A stretch of DNA of 64,000 nt from Winogradskyella luteola (GCF_019203985.1 NZ_JAGSPD010000002.1:186001-250000); one strand, 5' to 3'; counted from the first letter of the stretch, positions 8,721-18,290 are shown. Notes: generated from the sequence alone by a model not told the origin. Numbers and translations are program-made.

Positions 8721-10625
8721 ATGTGTGGAATTAATGGCATAATAGCTAAGACCAACCGAAATAAGAATGAGATAACCTCTATTCTTAATAGTATGAATGA
8801 TCTTATCATTCACAGAGGCCCTGATGAAGACGGGTTGTTTTCAGAAGAAAACGACACATTCTCTGTTGGTATGGGAATGCGACGTTTATCTATTATAGAT
8901 TTATCTTCTGGTCAGCAACCAATTTTTTCTGATGATAAGCAGATTGTAATCGTTTTTAATGGAGAAATCTATAACTATAGAATCATAAAAGCTAAGCTAG
9001 AATCCGAAGGTGTTAGCTTTAAAACATCGAGTGATACTGAAGTTATTTTAAAAGCTTACGAAAAGTATGGTGTTGAGTCGTTTCAATGGCTAGATGGTAT
9101 GTATGGCTTTAGCATTTATGATAAGACAAAGAACAAATTATTTATTGCGCGAGATTTCTTTGGTGAAAAACCATTGTATTACACACATACAGAAAAGGAA
9201 TTTATATGGGCTTCAGAACTAAAATCAATTATCAACACTATTGATTTTACACCTAGCATTTCTAAAAAAGGTTTGAACCTCTATTTTAGACTAACGTATA
9301 TTCCTGCACCGCACACAATCTATGAAAATATATATAAGTTAGAAGCTAATCATTATATGGAATACGATCTAGCATCTCACCAAACCACAATACATAAGAT
9401 TAATGCCGAGCCTCAACCAAATACTATAGATATTTCTTTTGATGATGCCAAAGCAAAAACCAAGGAGTTGGTTTATAATAGCGTAGACAGCAGATCTATT
9501 GCAGATGTTGGCTTGGGTACGTTTTTATCTGGTGGAGTGGATTCGTCCATTATTTCACTTTGTCTTTCCCAAACCACAGATAAAAAAATAGATACGTTTT
9601 CTATAGGATTTAGAAAGGCATCTTACGATGAGACCGATAAATCTAGGGTTGTAGCTAAAATGATAAAGAGCAATCATCATGAATTTATTATTGATGAAGA
9701 CGATTTAAAGAATAACATCCACGATATATTAGTCAATTTTGATGAACCATTTTCTGATACAGCTGCACTACCCACTCACCTATTATCAGAAAAAACCAGA
9801 GAGCACGTCACAGTGGCGTTAACAGGCGATGGCGGTGACGAAGTCTTTGGTGGTTACAACAAGTATTACATTGGTATAATGAATAAGAGGTATACAGGAG
9901 TGATACCAAAAGGCATACACAAAACTATATCGAGATTAAGCAATAAATACCTTGTTGAAAAAGACGATAAACGCGGTAGAAACTTTAAGATTAATAAATT
10001 ATTAAATGCCATAGACTACGATGGTGATTTCTATTGGGACATTATTTCTTTAGCAAACACCAGTAATCAACTCAAGGAAATTATGAAGCCAGAGTATTTT
10101 GAAAACAATCTTTTTCAAGAATACAAAGATGTACTCGGCAAACAAAAGATCGAAACCTTAACCGACTTTAGATTGGTAGATAAAATTCTGAGTTTAGAAG
10201 GCGGAATGCTTGCCAAAGTAGATAGAACCAGCATGATGACATCTTTAGAGTGTAGAGCTCCATTTTTAAATAAAGAGATTTGGGAGTTTACCAATACATT
10301 ACCAGAAAGCTACTTAATGAAAGGCTGGAACAAAAAACACATTTTAAAAGAAGCATTTAGAGATCAATTTCCTGATGAGTTTTTAGAAAAAGGCAAAAGT
10401 GGTTTCGGTAGCCCAACTGGCGATTGGTTAAGACAAAGTTTGCGTAAAGAACTAGAAAGTTACATAGATACTGATATGCTTAAAGCACAAGGTATATTTA
10501 ACGTAGAGATAATTACAAAATTGGTGAAAGATCATTTAGACAGCAAGAAAGACAGTACATTTAGGGTATGGTCGTATTATTGTTTTCAAAAGTGGTACAA
10601 GTATAATTTTCTCAAGCAGAATTAA
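8721..10625 (+). CDS. asnB: Asparagine synthase (glutamine-hydrolysing)
   Basis: A 634-residue protein with both AsnB domains. The N-terminal class II glutaminase begins MCGINGI, so Cys2 becomes the N-terminal nucleophile, and includes HRGPDEDG and FNGEIYNY. The C-terminal synthetase domain has the PP-loop LSGGVDSSI (~268-276) and ALTGDGGDEVFGGYNKY. The chemistry is ATP-dependent amidation of a carboxylate with ammonia from glutamine. AsnB homologues embedded in polysaccharide loci often amidate sugars or other acids rather than making asparagine. Position between two glycosyltransferases, with gaps of 12 and 6 bp, favours that reading here. Confidence 0.9.
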   Translation: MCGINGIIAKTNRNKNEITSILNSMNDLIIHRGPDEDGLFSEENDTFSVGMGMRRLSIIDLSSGQQPIFSDDKQIVIVFNGEIYNYRIIKAKLESEGVSFKTSSDTEVILKAYEKYGVESFQWLDGMYGFSIYDKTKNKLFIARDFFGEKPLYYTHTEKEFIWASELKSIINTIDFTPSISKKGLNLYFRLTYIPAPHTIYENIYKLEANHYMEYDLASHQTTIHKINAEPQPNTIDISFDDAKAKTKELVYNSVDSRSIADVGLGTFLSGGVDSSIISLCLSQTTDKKIDTFSIGFRKASYDETDKSRVVAKMIKSNHHEFIIDEDDLKNNIHDILVNFDEPFSDTAALPTHLLSEKTREHVTVALTGDGGDEVFGGYNKYYIGIMNKRYTGVIPKGIHKTISRLSNKYLVEKDDKRGRNFKINKLLNAIDYDGDFYWDIISLANTSNQLKEIMKPEYFENNLFQEYKDVLGKQKIETLTDFRLVDKILSLEGGMLAKVDRTSMMTSLECRAPFLNKEIWEFTNTLPESYLMKGWNKKHILKEAFRDQFPDEFLEKGKSGFGSPTGDWLRQSLRKELESYIDTDMLKAQGIFNVEIITKLVKDHLDSKKDSTFRVWSYYCFQKWYKYNFLKQN

Positions 10626-10631
10626 AACGAG

Positions 10632-11765
10632 ATGGACAAAAAAAGAATATTACTTATAGCATCTTACGATGGCTCTCTTATAAGATTTAGAGGCGACTTT
10701 ATAAAAAGTCTTGTTGATAGTGGTTTTGAAGTATTTGCAGCAGCTCCAAGTTTTGCTAAAAAAAACAGTCAAGACATAAAGAAGCTTGGTGCTACCCCAA
10801 TTGAATTTAACTTGCAGCGTACAGGTCTTAATCCTTTAAAGGATTTTAAATCCATAAAAGAGTTAAAATCCATCATAAAGGACAATAAAATAGATTTAGT
10901 TTTTCCATATACCGTTAAACCAGTTATCTATGGCTCAATGGCAGCAAATATGTGCAAAGTACCTGTAGTTTCTTTAATTACTGGTTTAGGTTATACATTT
11001 ACCGGGTTAACTAAAAAAGCGCGAACACTTCAACGTTTTAATGAAACCCTATATAAACTGTCCATAAGAAAAAACAGATCCATTGTATTTCAGAATAGAG
11101 ATGATTATCAGCTGTTTTTAGATAGAAATGTAATTTCCAAAGAACAGAATGTAGATTTTGTTAGTGGTTCTGGCATTAATCTTAAGAAGTTTAGATTTAA
11201 GGAAAAGAATGCCTCAGATAAGGTAAGTTTTCTTTTTATTGCCCGATTAATCAAAGAGAAAGGGGTTGCGCTATATACAGAAGCCGCAAAAATTTTAAAG
11301 AAAAAATATCCCCAGACAGAATTTCATGTCATTGGAGCTCCAGAAATATCACCTTCAGCAATTAGTCTCGAAGAACTTGACGAATTGCACAAAGAAGGAG
11401 TTATTATTTTTCACGGAAAACAATCTAATATTGAAGAGCATTTACATAAAACCGATATTTTTGTATTGCCTAGCTATTATAGAGAAGGGCTTCCAAGAAC
11501 CACTTTAGAGGCAAATGCATGTGGGAACCCAATTATCACAACAGACTCTGTAGGATGCAGAGAAGCTGTTAAGGAAGGTGTAAATGGGTTTTTAATTGAG
11601 CCACAAAACTTAGATGCACTGATAAAACCTATGGAATATTTTATCACCAATCCTAATAAAATAAAGGAAATGGGAATTAATAGTAGAACATATGCCGAAG
11701 AACGTTTTGATGTTAATATTATTAATAATGACCTTATAGAGATTATAAATAAAGCCCTTAATTAA
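10632..11765 (+). CDS. GT4 glycosyltransferase, PglA/second-sugar type
   Basis: A 377-residue glycosyltransferase of a different GT4 subgroup from the other three. The N-terminus is RILLIASYDGSLIRFRGDFI, followed by LITGLGYTFTGLTKKARTLQ (~115-134) and SGSGINLKKF. The sugar-nucleotide motif is REGLPRTTLEANACG (E285 and E293). This architecture matches PglA-like enzymes that add the second sugar onto a lipid-linked bacillosamine-type residue. The next gene is the PglC-type initiating transferase, which supports the assignment. Confidence 0.85.
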   Translation: MDKKRILLIASYDGSLIRFRGDFIKSLVDSGFEVFAAAPSFAKKNSQDIKKLGATPIEFNLQRTGLNPLKDFKSIKELKSIIKDNKIDLVFPYTVKPVIYGSMAANMCKVPVVSLITGLGYTFTGLTKKARTLQRFNETLYKLSIRKNRSIVFQNRDDYQLFLDRNVISKEQNVDFVSGSGINLKKFRFKEKNASDKVSFLFIARLIKEKGVALYTEAAKILKKKYPQTEFHVIGAPEISPSAISLEELDELHKEGVIIFHGKQSNIEEHLHKTDIFVLPSYYREGLPRTTLEANACGNPIITTDSVGCREAVKEGVNGFLIEPQNLDALIKPMEYFITNPNKIKEMGINSRTYAEERFDVNIINNDLIEIINKALN

Positions 11766-11766
11766 T

Positions 11767-11784
11767 TTTTCAAATATTTGAAAA
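11767..11784. repeat. Perfect 18-bp palindrome before the pglC-like gene
   Basis: TTTTCAAATATTTGAAAA is a complete palindrome lying between the glycosyltransferase stop and the ATG at 11801, 16 nt from the start codon. It could fold as a hairpin in RNA or act as a protein-binding dyad in DNA. Confidence 0.65.
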
Positions 11785-11800
11785 CTAAATATTTAGAATT

Positions 11801-12415
11801 ATGAAACTTTACCATATAATAAAACGTACAGCTGATTTTTTCGCAGCATTGATTAATATAATTATTGCGTCTCCAATATTACTTACGCTCATAGTGATAT
11901 TGGCCATAGCAAATAAAGGCAAGCCTTTTTTCTATCAAACCAGAACTGGCAAAAACGGAAAACTATTCACTATCATTAAGTTAAAGACCATGAATGATAA
12001 AACCGATAGTGAAGGTAACCTTTTACCCGTAGTACATCGCATCACAAAGATTGGTGATTTTTGCAGAAAATATTCTTTAGACGAAATTCCGCAACTGTTT
12101 AATATTTTAAAAGGTGATATGAGTTTAGTTGGTCCTCGCCCACTTTTGCCAAAGTATTTGCCGCTTTACACTGAGGAACAAAACAGGAGGCACGAGGTTA
12201 CACCTGGTATTACCGGATGGGCTCAAGTAAACGGAAGAAATACTATAAGTTGGGAACAAAAATTTGAATACGATGTTTACTATGTTGATAACCAGTCTTT
12301 TTTACTAGATTTAAGAATTATTTTTAAAACTATAGACAAGGTCATTAGTAGAAAGGATGTTAATCATTCTGATAATGATGATATGCCAATATTTACAGGA
12401 ACAAAGAATATTTAA
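11801..12415 (+). CDS. Initiating phosphoglycosyltransferase (PglC/WcaJ-like)
   Basis: A 204-residue monotopic bacterial sugar transferase. An N-terminal hydrophobic segment (residues ~14-35, ALINIIIASPILLTLIVIL) is followed by GKPFFYQTRTGKNGKLFTI, IGDFCRKYSLDEIPQLFNIL with the catalytic D-E pair, and GDMSLVGPRPLLPKYLPLY. At ~200 residues it is the short PglC type, without the extra membrane segments of WcaJ. It starts the repeat unit by transferring a phospho-sugar to undecaprenyl phosphate. The nearby PglE-like and PglF-like genes suggest a bacillosamine-like first sugar. It converges with the next gene with a 4-bp overlap of the 3' ends. Confidence 0.9.
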   Translation: MKLYHIIKRTADFFAALINIIIASPILLTLIVILAIANKGKPFFYQTRTGKNGKLFTIIKLKTMNDKTDSEGNLLPVVHRITKIGDFCRKYSLDEIPQLFNILKGDMSLVGPRPLLPKYLPLYTEEQNRRHEVTPGITGWAQVNGRNTISWEQKFEYDVYYVDNQSFLLDLRIIFKTIDKVISRKDVNHSDNDDMPIFTGTKNI

Positions 12416-13068
12416 ACGATTTTTATGTCGCTTAAATTCAAAATGAAGTCTAGAGGCTTATGCTCTACATCCATATATTTGTGTGAAGCATAATGAATGT
12501 TTTTTCCATTATCTATGAGGCCAAGAGTATTCCATCCTAATTGGTTAGGCGAAATGAAGTCTTTCTTTAAGTTATCTGCAATGTACCAATAATTGCAATT
12601 TGGAAATTCAGATTCAATAATTCTAAAGTTATTAATATTTGGTTTTTCCGTACCAATATCTTCCGATATTATTACTTTATCGACCAAATCAGTAATGCCA
12701 AGAGCATTGATTTTTGCCCTTTGCGTTTTAGATCTACCATCAGTTATAATTCCTATTTTACCCTGTTTAGCCTTAACAGAATTAATCATTTCCATAGCAC
12801 CTTCAAACAATTCAATATTGGGAATATGGTTTCGATACATATCGATTAACAATTGTATCTCAACATTATATTCTGAACTTAAAAGCTTAAAGACATTTTT
12901 ATTGTTACGATATAATGAAAACATATTAATATACAAGGACTTGTGATTTTTTACCTCAAGTTTTTGTGCAATATACTGGTAAGCTGATTTTAAAAAATCT
13001 AACTCATTATAAAGTGTGTCATCGAGATCAAAAACAACGACTGTATTAGTATTAACCTTTATATCCAT
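12412..13068 (-). CDS. HAD superfamily hydrolase
   Basis: A 218-residue HAD phosphatase-like protein. Motif I is VVFDLDDTLYNELDF (~11-25), with the nucleophilic Asp of DxDxT. Motif II is IGIITDGRSKTQRAK and motif III/IV is IGTEKPNINNF followed by WYIADN. It is 17 bp overlapped with the ATP-grasp gene upstream on the minus strand and so is coupled to it. Together they form a two-gene unit inserted between the PglC-like and PglE-like genes of the capsule locus. A phosphatase step in making an unusual sugar or acyl donor is plausible, but the substrate is unknown. Confidence 0.78.
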   Translation of the reverse strand: MDIKVNTNTVVVFDLDDTLYNELDFLKSAYQYIAQKLEVKNHKSLYINMFSLYRNNKNVFKLLSSEYNVEIQLLIDMYRNHIPNIELFEGAMEMINSVKAKQGKIGIITDGRSKTQRAKINALGITDLVDKVIISEDIGTEKPNINNFRIIESEFPNCNYWYIADNLKKDFISPNQLGWNTLGLIDNGKNIHYASHKYMDVEHKPLDFILNLSDIKIV

Positions 13069-14023
13069 GCACTAAAATTTCATCATCATATCTAATCATA
13101 AGCAAATCGCTTTCCCAAGAGTTAAATTTGTCTTCAATATTATTTTCTAACAAATATTCTTCAATAATCCATTTGGGAAAATTAGCGCCAGCTAAGTAAG
13201 ACAAAGGAAAACCACCACCAAATCTAGGATTTATTTCAATAGCATAGATTTTGGATTCGTCATTATTATGCAGAAAAAATTGAGCCGTAATACAGCCAAC
13301 AGCTCCGTCTATGTGTAGAAGATGTTGTCTTATATATTTAACCAATATATTGTTTTGTGTTAATGCCTTGTATACTTCACCATCCCTGACCTCTAAACGT
13401 TTTCTTGGCACAGCACATTTTAATTTATTGTTTTTATCATAATACAAATCACAGGTAAACTCAGTAAACTCATTATGATCTAAGTATTCCAAAAACATCA
13501 GTTTTTCATTTTCAAAATGATAGTCCGTTAATTCACTCTTTTTATTTATTACATAAGTATCAACACTTCTGCTACCGTCATAAGGCTTAATAAACATAGG
13601 AAGAGAGTAATTATCTTTCCCATACTCTTTTGCGACCCTCAACCCTTTAGTTTCAAAGAAGCTATGTATAGACCTTTTGTCACGGCATTTTGTGATAAAG
13701 TCTATCGAGGAGATAACAACCGAGACACCTTTTTCTTCTAAACGTACTTTATTTTGTGCTAATTGAAGTAGCTCCGTGTCAATAGTTGGTATAATAAGTT
13801 TTATGTTGTGTTGCTGACATAGACTTATAAATTCTTCAAAATATAAATCTTCATTCAATCTTGGAACTTCAAAATAATGGTCAGCTATCTGGCAAGCTGC
13901 AGAGAGTTTAGGTGTAGAATCAGAAGCAAATACTTTAGACTCGGGGAAAAATTTCTTTAGCTCTTTTTGAAAAGATCTAACCAATGACACACGTCTTCCT
14001 GCAGAAGTAATTAAAATGTTCAT
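13052..14023 (-). CDS. ATP-grasp ligase of the carbamoyl-phosphate-synthase-like type
   Basis: A 323-residue ATP-grasp enzyme. The N-terminal pre-ATP-grasp domain begins MNILITSAGRRVSLVRSFQ. The central lysine segment is LPMFIKPYDGSRSVDTYVI (~147-165), FLEYLDHNEFTEFTCDLYY follows, and the metal site is YAIEINPRFGGGFPLSYLAG (~265-284) with the E-x-N-x-R pattern. Such enzymes form amide bonds through an acyl-phosphate. Its position amid PglC, PglE and PglF homologues suggests that it attaches an amino acid to an amino sugar. No acetyltransferase of the PglD kind is seen in the locus, so it may take that place. The substrate is inference only. Confidence 0.8.
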   Translation of the reverse strand: MNILITSAGRRVSLVRSFQKELKKFFPESKVFASDSTPKLSAACQIADHYFEVPRLNEDLYFEEFISLCQQHNIKLIIPTIDTELLQLAQNKVRLEEKGVSVVISSIDFITKCRDKRSIHSFFETKGLRVAKEYGKDNYSLPMFIKPYDGSRSVDTYVINKKSELTDYHFENEKLMFLEYLDHNEFTEFTCDLYYDKNNKLKCAVPRKRLEVRDGEVYKALTQNNILVKYIRQHLLHIDGAVGCITAQFFLHNNDESKIYAIEINPRFGGGFPLSYLAGANFPKWIIEEYLLENNIEDKFNSWESDLLMIRYDDEILVHGYKG

Positions 14024-14443
14024 CTTATTTAGTTAAGGGCAAAATAATATTGATAATGTAATGAAAAACAAATATAATTTTGTTGGTCAACTATTTAGAA
14101 TTGTTCCTATATAAAGCATATTAATTGGTTGAAACATCAATTAAACTATTCTAAAAATACTTTGGCTACCCAATAGAGTTAAGTATGGCTTCAAATGGGT
14201 CAACAGCAGTGTTGTATTATTGAATTTAAACAAACAGATTATTTAATAAACAAACTTAAAACAGCTTGGTATAAACATTTAATCTCACTCACAATCAACA
14301 ACGTAAATATCTGCCTTTTATCGTCTTTATTTGGGCAGTCCCACTTTATTAACGCATATTTAACCGATTTTTAGATCGTGTCCCAAATCCCTCTAAGACA
14401 TGAAATTGAGAAAGTAATATCAATTACTTAACAATTTTTGCTT
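14024..14443. promoter_or_regulatory. 420-bp divergent intergenic region with a candidate promoter
   Basis: This gap separates the minus-strand ATP-grasp/HAD pair from the plus-strand aminotransferase operon. A Bacteroidota-type promoter candidate for the plus strand is TTG at 14050-14052 with TAATTTTG (TAnnTTTG) at 14075-14082, 22 bp apart. Weak dyads occur at TTAATTG/CAATTAA (around 14130-14155), TTTAGAAT/ATTCTAAA flanking it, and ATTTGGG/CCCAAAT around 14330-14388. I see no ORF of note and no JUMPstart-like sequence. Confidence 0.4.
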
Positions 14444-15571
14444 ATGAAACCTAAAATATGGTTATCGTCACCTCATATGAGTGGTGTTGAAGAGACTTAC
14501 ATAAAACAAGCTTTTGAAGCTAATTGGGTTGCACCATTAGGGCCAAATGTCAATGGCTTTGAGAATGATTTACAATCTTATCTTAATGAAGACCGATATG
14601 TTGCCGCATTGGCATCTGGTACTTCTGCCCTGCACTTAAGCCTTATTTTATTAGGTGTTACCAATGGTGATGAGGTTGTTTGCCAGAGCAAAACGTTTTC
14701 GGCATCAGCAAATCCAATTGTGTATCAAGGAGCTACTCCCGTTTTTGTGGATAGTGAAAAAGACACATGGAATATGTGTCCAGAGCAATTAGAGACTGCT
14801 ATTAAGGATAGGATTGAAAAAGGCAAAATACCAAAAGCAATCATACCAGTACACTTATATGGCATGCCATACAAAGTCAACGAAATTCACAAAATCGCCA
14901 AAGAATACAACATACCAGTAATTGAAGATAGTGCAGAGTCATTGGGAAGTCACTATAATGGACAAAATTGTGGCACTTTTGGTGATCTTTCAATACTCTC
15001 ATTCAATGGTAATAAAATTATAACTACATCTGGTGGTGGTGCTTTGGTAACCAGAACTGAAGAGCACAAAGAAAAAGCTGTTTTTTTAGCTACTCAAGCC
15101 AGGGATGATGCACCACATTACCAACACTCGCATATAGGTTATAATTACAGAATGTCTAATATCGTTGCAGGTATTGGCCGTGGACAAATGACAATTTTAG
15201 ATAGCCATGTAACAAAGCGTCGGTCTAATCACGAACTGTATAAAAAGACATTTTCAAGCAATAATAAAATTACATTTTTAAATGAACCAGAAGGCCATTT
15301 CTCAAATCGCTGGTTATCTACTATATTATTAGATTCTAAGACTACGAGAGAAGGTTTGAGGTTGGCTTTAGAAAAAGAAAATATTGAATCGAGACCTTTA
15401 TGGAAGCCAATGCATCAGCAACCTGTTTTCAAAAATGCACCTAGATACCTAAATGGTGTTTCAGATGATTTATTTGAAAGAGGACTTTGTCTTCCTAGCG
15501 GATCGAATCTTACTAATGAGCAATTGGATAGAGTAATTTCTGCCATAAATACGTATTTTGCAGTATGTTAG
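14444..15571 (+). CDS. DegT/DnrJ/EryC1/StrS aminotransferase (PglE-like)
   Basis: A 375-residue PLP-dependent sugar aminotransferase. I use the ATG at 14444 (MKPKIWLSSPHMSG) rather than the TTG two codons upstream. Key elements are ALASGTSALHLSL (~55-67), VHLYGMPYKVNEI, EDSAESLGSHYNG (~161-173) and the PLP lysine in SFNGNKIITTSGGG (K191). It would aminate C4 of the 4-keto sugar made by the adjacent dehydratase, giving a UDP-4-amino-6-deoxy sugar. The start of the dehydratase gene overlaps its end by 7 bp, consistent with consecutive steps. Confidence 0.88.
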   Translation: MKPKIWLSSPHMSGVEETYIKQAFEANWVAPLGPNVNGFENDLQSYLNEDRYVAALASGTSALHLSLILLGVTNGDEVVCQSKTFSASANPIVYQGATPVFVDSEKDTWNMCPEQLETAIKDRIEKGKIPKAIIPVHLYGMPYKVNEIHKIAKEYNIPVIEDSAESLGSHYNGQNCGTFGDLSILSFNGNKIITTSGGGALVTRTEEHKEKAVFLATQARDDAPHYQHSHIGYNYRMSNIVAGIGRGQMTILDSHVTKRRSNHELYKKTFSSNNKITFLNEPEGHFSNRWLSTILLDSKTTREGLRLALEKENIESRPLWKPMHQQPVFKNAPRYLNGVSDDLFERGLCLPSGSNLTNEQLDRVISAINTYFAVC

Positions 15572-17460
15572 TGGAGTTTCTAAATAGAATATCTCAACGG
15601 TACGCCTCTAAATGGTTAGTACTATTATTTGACGTATGTATTGTTATAGCCACTTTTTTTCTGGCATTTTTAATTCGATTCAACTTTAAGGTAGATTTCG
15701 ATTTTTTTACGGCCTTAAAACAAACACCATATGTGGCCTTAGCGGCTGCAATTAGTTTAATCGCTGTAGGATCTTACAAAGGTGTTGTTAGGTTTACTGG
15801 ATTTAAGGATATAGTCAATGTCATTATTGGGGCTAATATTTTAGCTACGATTCTTATTTGCTGTACATTTTTGAGCAGAAAATTTTTGGGTGATAATAAC
15901 CTGTTTGATATTTCTGGCTCTATTATATATATACACTTGTTGCTCAATATACTATTTTTAATTGGAGCAAAATTATTTATAAAATCACTTTACAATCAAA
16001 TTACGCAAGATTTTAATACAATTTCCAATGTGTTGATTTTTGGAGCTGGTAATTCTGGTATGCTTACCTATGATGCCATCCAAAACGATACCAAAAGTGG
16101 CATTGAGGTTGTTGGTTTTATTGATGATGACGAACGTAAAATAGGCAAAAAAATAAACCTACTTAAGGTTTACAGCATTGATGAGATTAATGAAGCATTT
16201 ATTAAGAAGAATAATGTAGAATATGTTATTATCTCCATTCAGAATATCGACCCCACACGACTATTACAAATAACAGGAAGTTTATTCGCCTTAGAGCTTA
16301 AGGTAAAAATAGTACCTCCTGTACAAAGTTGGATAGATGGAGATTTAAGCGTAGGTCAAATAAAAGAGGTGAAAATAGAAGACCTCTTGGGCAGAGATCC
16401 AATCAATATTAAAAATCCAGATTTAGAAGATCAGTACGATAATAAGGTTATTTTAATTACCGGAGCTGCTGGTTCTATTGGTAGTGAAATATGTAGAAAG
16501 GTCAGCTTGTACAATTATAAAAAGTTAATTCTTGTGGATAATGCTGAATCCGCATTGTATGATATTCAGCAAGAATTTAGACAACAAGGTCTAACCAATA
16601 TAGATGCTATTGTTGCTGACGTAAGAAATAAATCTAGAATCGATCAAATATTTAACCTATACAAGCCAAAGATAATTTTCCATGCCGCAGCTTATAAGCA
16701 TGTACCATTAATGGAAAATAATCCATTTGAAGCTGTTAGTGTAAATATAGGCGGTACTAAAAATGTAGCTGATATTGCAGTGAAGCATAGTGTAGATAAG
16801 TTTGTTTTGATCTCAACGGATAAAGCCGTAAACCCAACTAATGTTATGGGTGCAACCAAACGAATTGCAGAACTTTACGTCACTTGTCTTAAAGGCAAAG
16901 GACATACTAAATTCATCACCACAAGGTTTGGTAATGTGTTAGGTTCTAATGGTTCTGTAATTCCGCTATTTAAAAACCAGATAGAAAAAGGCGGTCCTTT
17001 AACCGTAACGCACAGAGAGATAACGCGTTATTTTATGACAATTCCCGAAGCATGCCAATTAGTATTAGAAGCAGCGGCTATGGGTAACGGTGGTGAGATA
17101 TTTGTTTTTGATATGGGAGAGCCTATCAAAATTTTCAATTTGGCCACAAACATGATTGTACTTTCTGGTTTGCGTTACCCTGAAGATATAGATATTAAAA
17201 TTACCGGATTAAGACCTGGGGAAAAAATCTATGAAGAACTATTGGCTGATGGAGAGAACACTAAAAAAACGTATCACGAAAAAATAATGATCGCAAAATC
17301 AAGACATGTAGATATTGACGCTGTGGAAAAACAAATAAATACGCTTACAAACATCAATACCTTAACGCAGCCATTAGAAATAGTGTCATTAATAAAAAAA
17401 CTAATACCAGAATATATTTCTAATAATTCCACATACGAAGTATTGGATACAAAGAAATAA
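15565..17460 (+). CDS. Nucleoside-diphosphate-sugar 4,6-dehydratase (PglF/CapD/WbpM-like)
   Basis: A 631-residue long-form enzyme. Four hydrophobic segments (residues ~18-140) anchor it in the inner membrane. A first Rossmann fold carries VLIFGAGNSGM (~156-166) and the catalytic SDR domain carries ILITGAAGSIGSE (~296-308). The active-site stretch STDKAVNPTNVMGATKR has D419 and K420 with Met428 where classical SDRs have Tyr, and K432. This is the pattern of PglF/WbpM 4,6-dehydratases acting on UDP-GlcNAc. It provides the 4-keto sugar for the aminotransferase immediately upstream. Confidence 0.9.
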   Translation: MLVEFLNRISQRYASKWLVLLFDVCIVIATFFLAFLIRFNFKVDFDFFTALKQTPYVALAAAISLIAVGSYKGVVRFTGFKDIVNVIIGANILATILICCTFLSRKFLGDNNLFDISGSIIYIHLLLNILFLIGAKLFIKSLYNQITQDFNTISNVLIFGAGNSGMLTYDAIQNDTKSGIEVVGFIDDDERKIGKKINLLKVYSIDEINEAFIKKNNVEYVIISIQNIDPTRLLQITGSLFALELKVKIVPPVQSWIDGDLSVGQIKEVKIEDLLGRDPINIKNPDLEDQYDNKVILITGAAGSIGSEICRKVSLYNYKKLILVDNAESALYDIQQEFRQQGLTNIDAIVADVRNKSRIDQIFNLYKPKIIFHAAAYKHVPLMENNPFEAVSVNIGGTKNVADIAVKHSVDKFVLISTDKAVNPTNVMGATKRIAELYVTCLKGKGHTKFITTRFGNVLGSNGSVIPLFKNQIEKGGPLTVTHREITRYFMTIPEACQLVLEAAAMGNGGEIFVFDMGEPIKIFNLATNMIVLSGLRYPEDIDIKITGLRPGEKIYEELLADGENTKKTYHEKIMIAKSRHVDIDAVEKQINTLTNINTLTQPLEIVSLIKKLIPEYISNNSTYEVLDTKK

Positions 17461-17492
17461 CCCTAATTATAAACTATACCAAAAAACTACAA

Positions 17493-18269
17493 ATGAAAAC
17501 TCGTAACCTTTTTATTCCATTGTTAGCCATTTTTATGTTATCCTCTTGTGGCTCACGTAAAAATATTGTTTACTTTCAGGATGAGCCTTTAGAAAGTGGT
17601 GTTTTAATGTCCGAACCCAAACAATTAGTTTATAAACCAGACGATATTTTAACGATCAATGTCGCTGCTTTAGACCCAGATACGGTAAGACCATTTAATT
17701 TAGCATTGGTACAAGGTGGTAATACGGATATTGTTTCTGCCAGAGGCGGAATGCAACAACAAACATATTTAGTGGATTACGATGGTAATATTGAGTTTCC
17801 TGTGTTAGGAACTTTACAAATTGCTGGATTGACCAGAACAGAACTCACAGATATGCTAACCGAAAAGATAAGCGAATATGTAACCAATCCTATTGTAAAT
17901 GTGAGGTTAGCAAACTTTACCGTAACGATTTTAGGAGAGGTGAGAAATCCTGGTACATTCACCATACAAGACGAGAGAATCACAGTTTTAGAAGCATTGG
18001 GCTTAGCAGATGATTTAACCATTTTTGGAAAACGTAAAAATGTGATGCTAATAAGAGAGGTTGATGGAAAAAAGAAATATGCCAAAATGGATCTTACCAC
18101 CGTCAATGTTGTTAACTCACCAGTATACTATTTACAACAAAATGATGTTATATACGTTGAGCCAAACAATGCCAAGATTCGCTCATCTACGTACAACCAA
18201 AATAATTCAGTATTAATCTCTGCTATTGGTACACTAACAACTGTTATAGCTGTATTCTTAGTAAGATAA
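17493..18269 (+). CDS. Polysaccharide export outer-membrane lipoprotein (Wza-like)
   Basis: A 258-residue lipoprotein. The signal peptide ends in a lipobox with Cys19 (IFMLSSCGSRK). A polysaccharide export domain follows (YKPDDILTINVAALDPDTV, then YLVDYDGNIEFPVLGTLQIA), then an SLBB-like domain (VTILGEVRNPGTFTIQDERI). A hydrophobic C-terminal segment (SVLISAIGTLTTVIAVFLV) is typical of the Bacteroidota form, which lacks the C-terminal amphipathic barrel helix of E. coli Wza. It should form the export channel with the Wzc-like kinase 21 bp downstream. Confidence 0.88.
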   Translation: MKTRNLFIPLLAIFMLSSCGSRKNIVYFQDEPLESGVLMSEPKQLVYKPDDILTINVAALDPDTVRPFNLALVQGGNTDIVSARGGMQQQTYLVDYDGNIEFPVLGTLQIAGLTRTELTDMLTEKISEYVTNPIVNVRLANFTVTILGEVRNPGTFTIQDERITVLEALGLADDLTIFGKRKNVMLIREVDGKKKYAKMDLTTVNVVNSPVYYLQQNDVIYVEPNNAKIRSSTYNQNNSVLISAIGTLTTVIAVFLVR

Positions 18270-18290
18270 AATTTCATATTCATATTCTTC

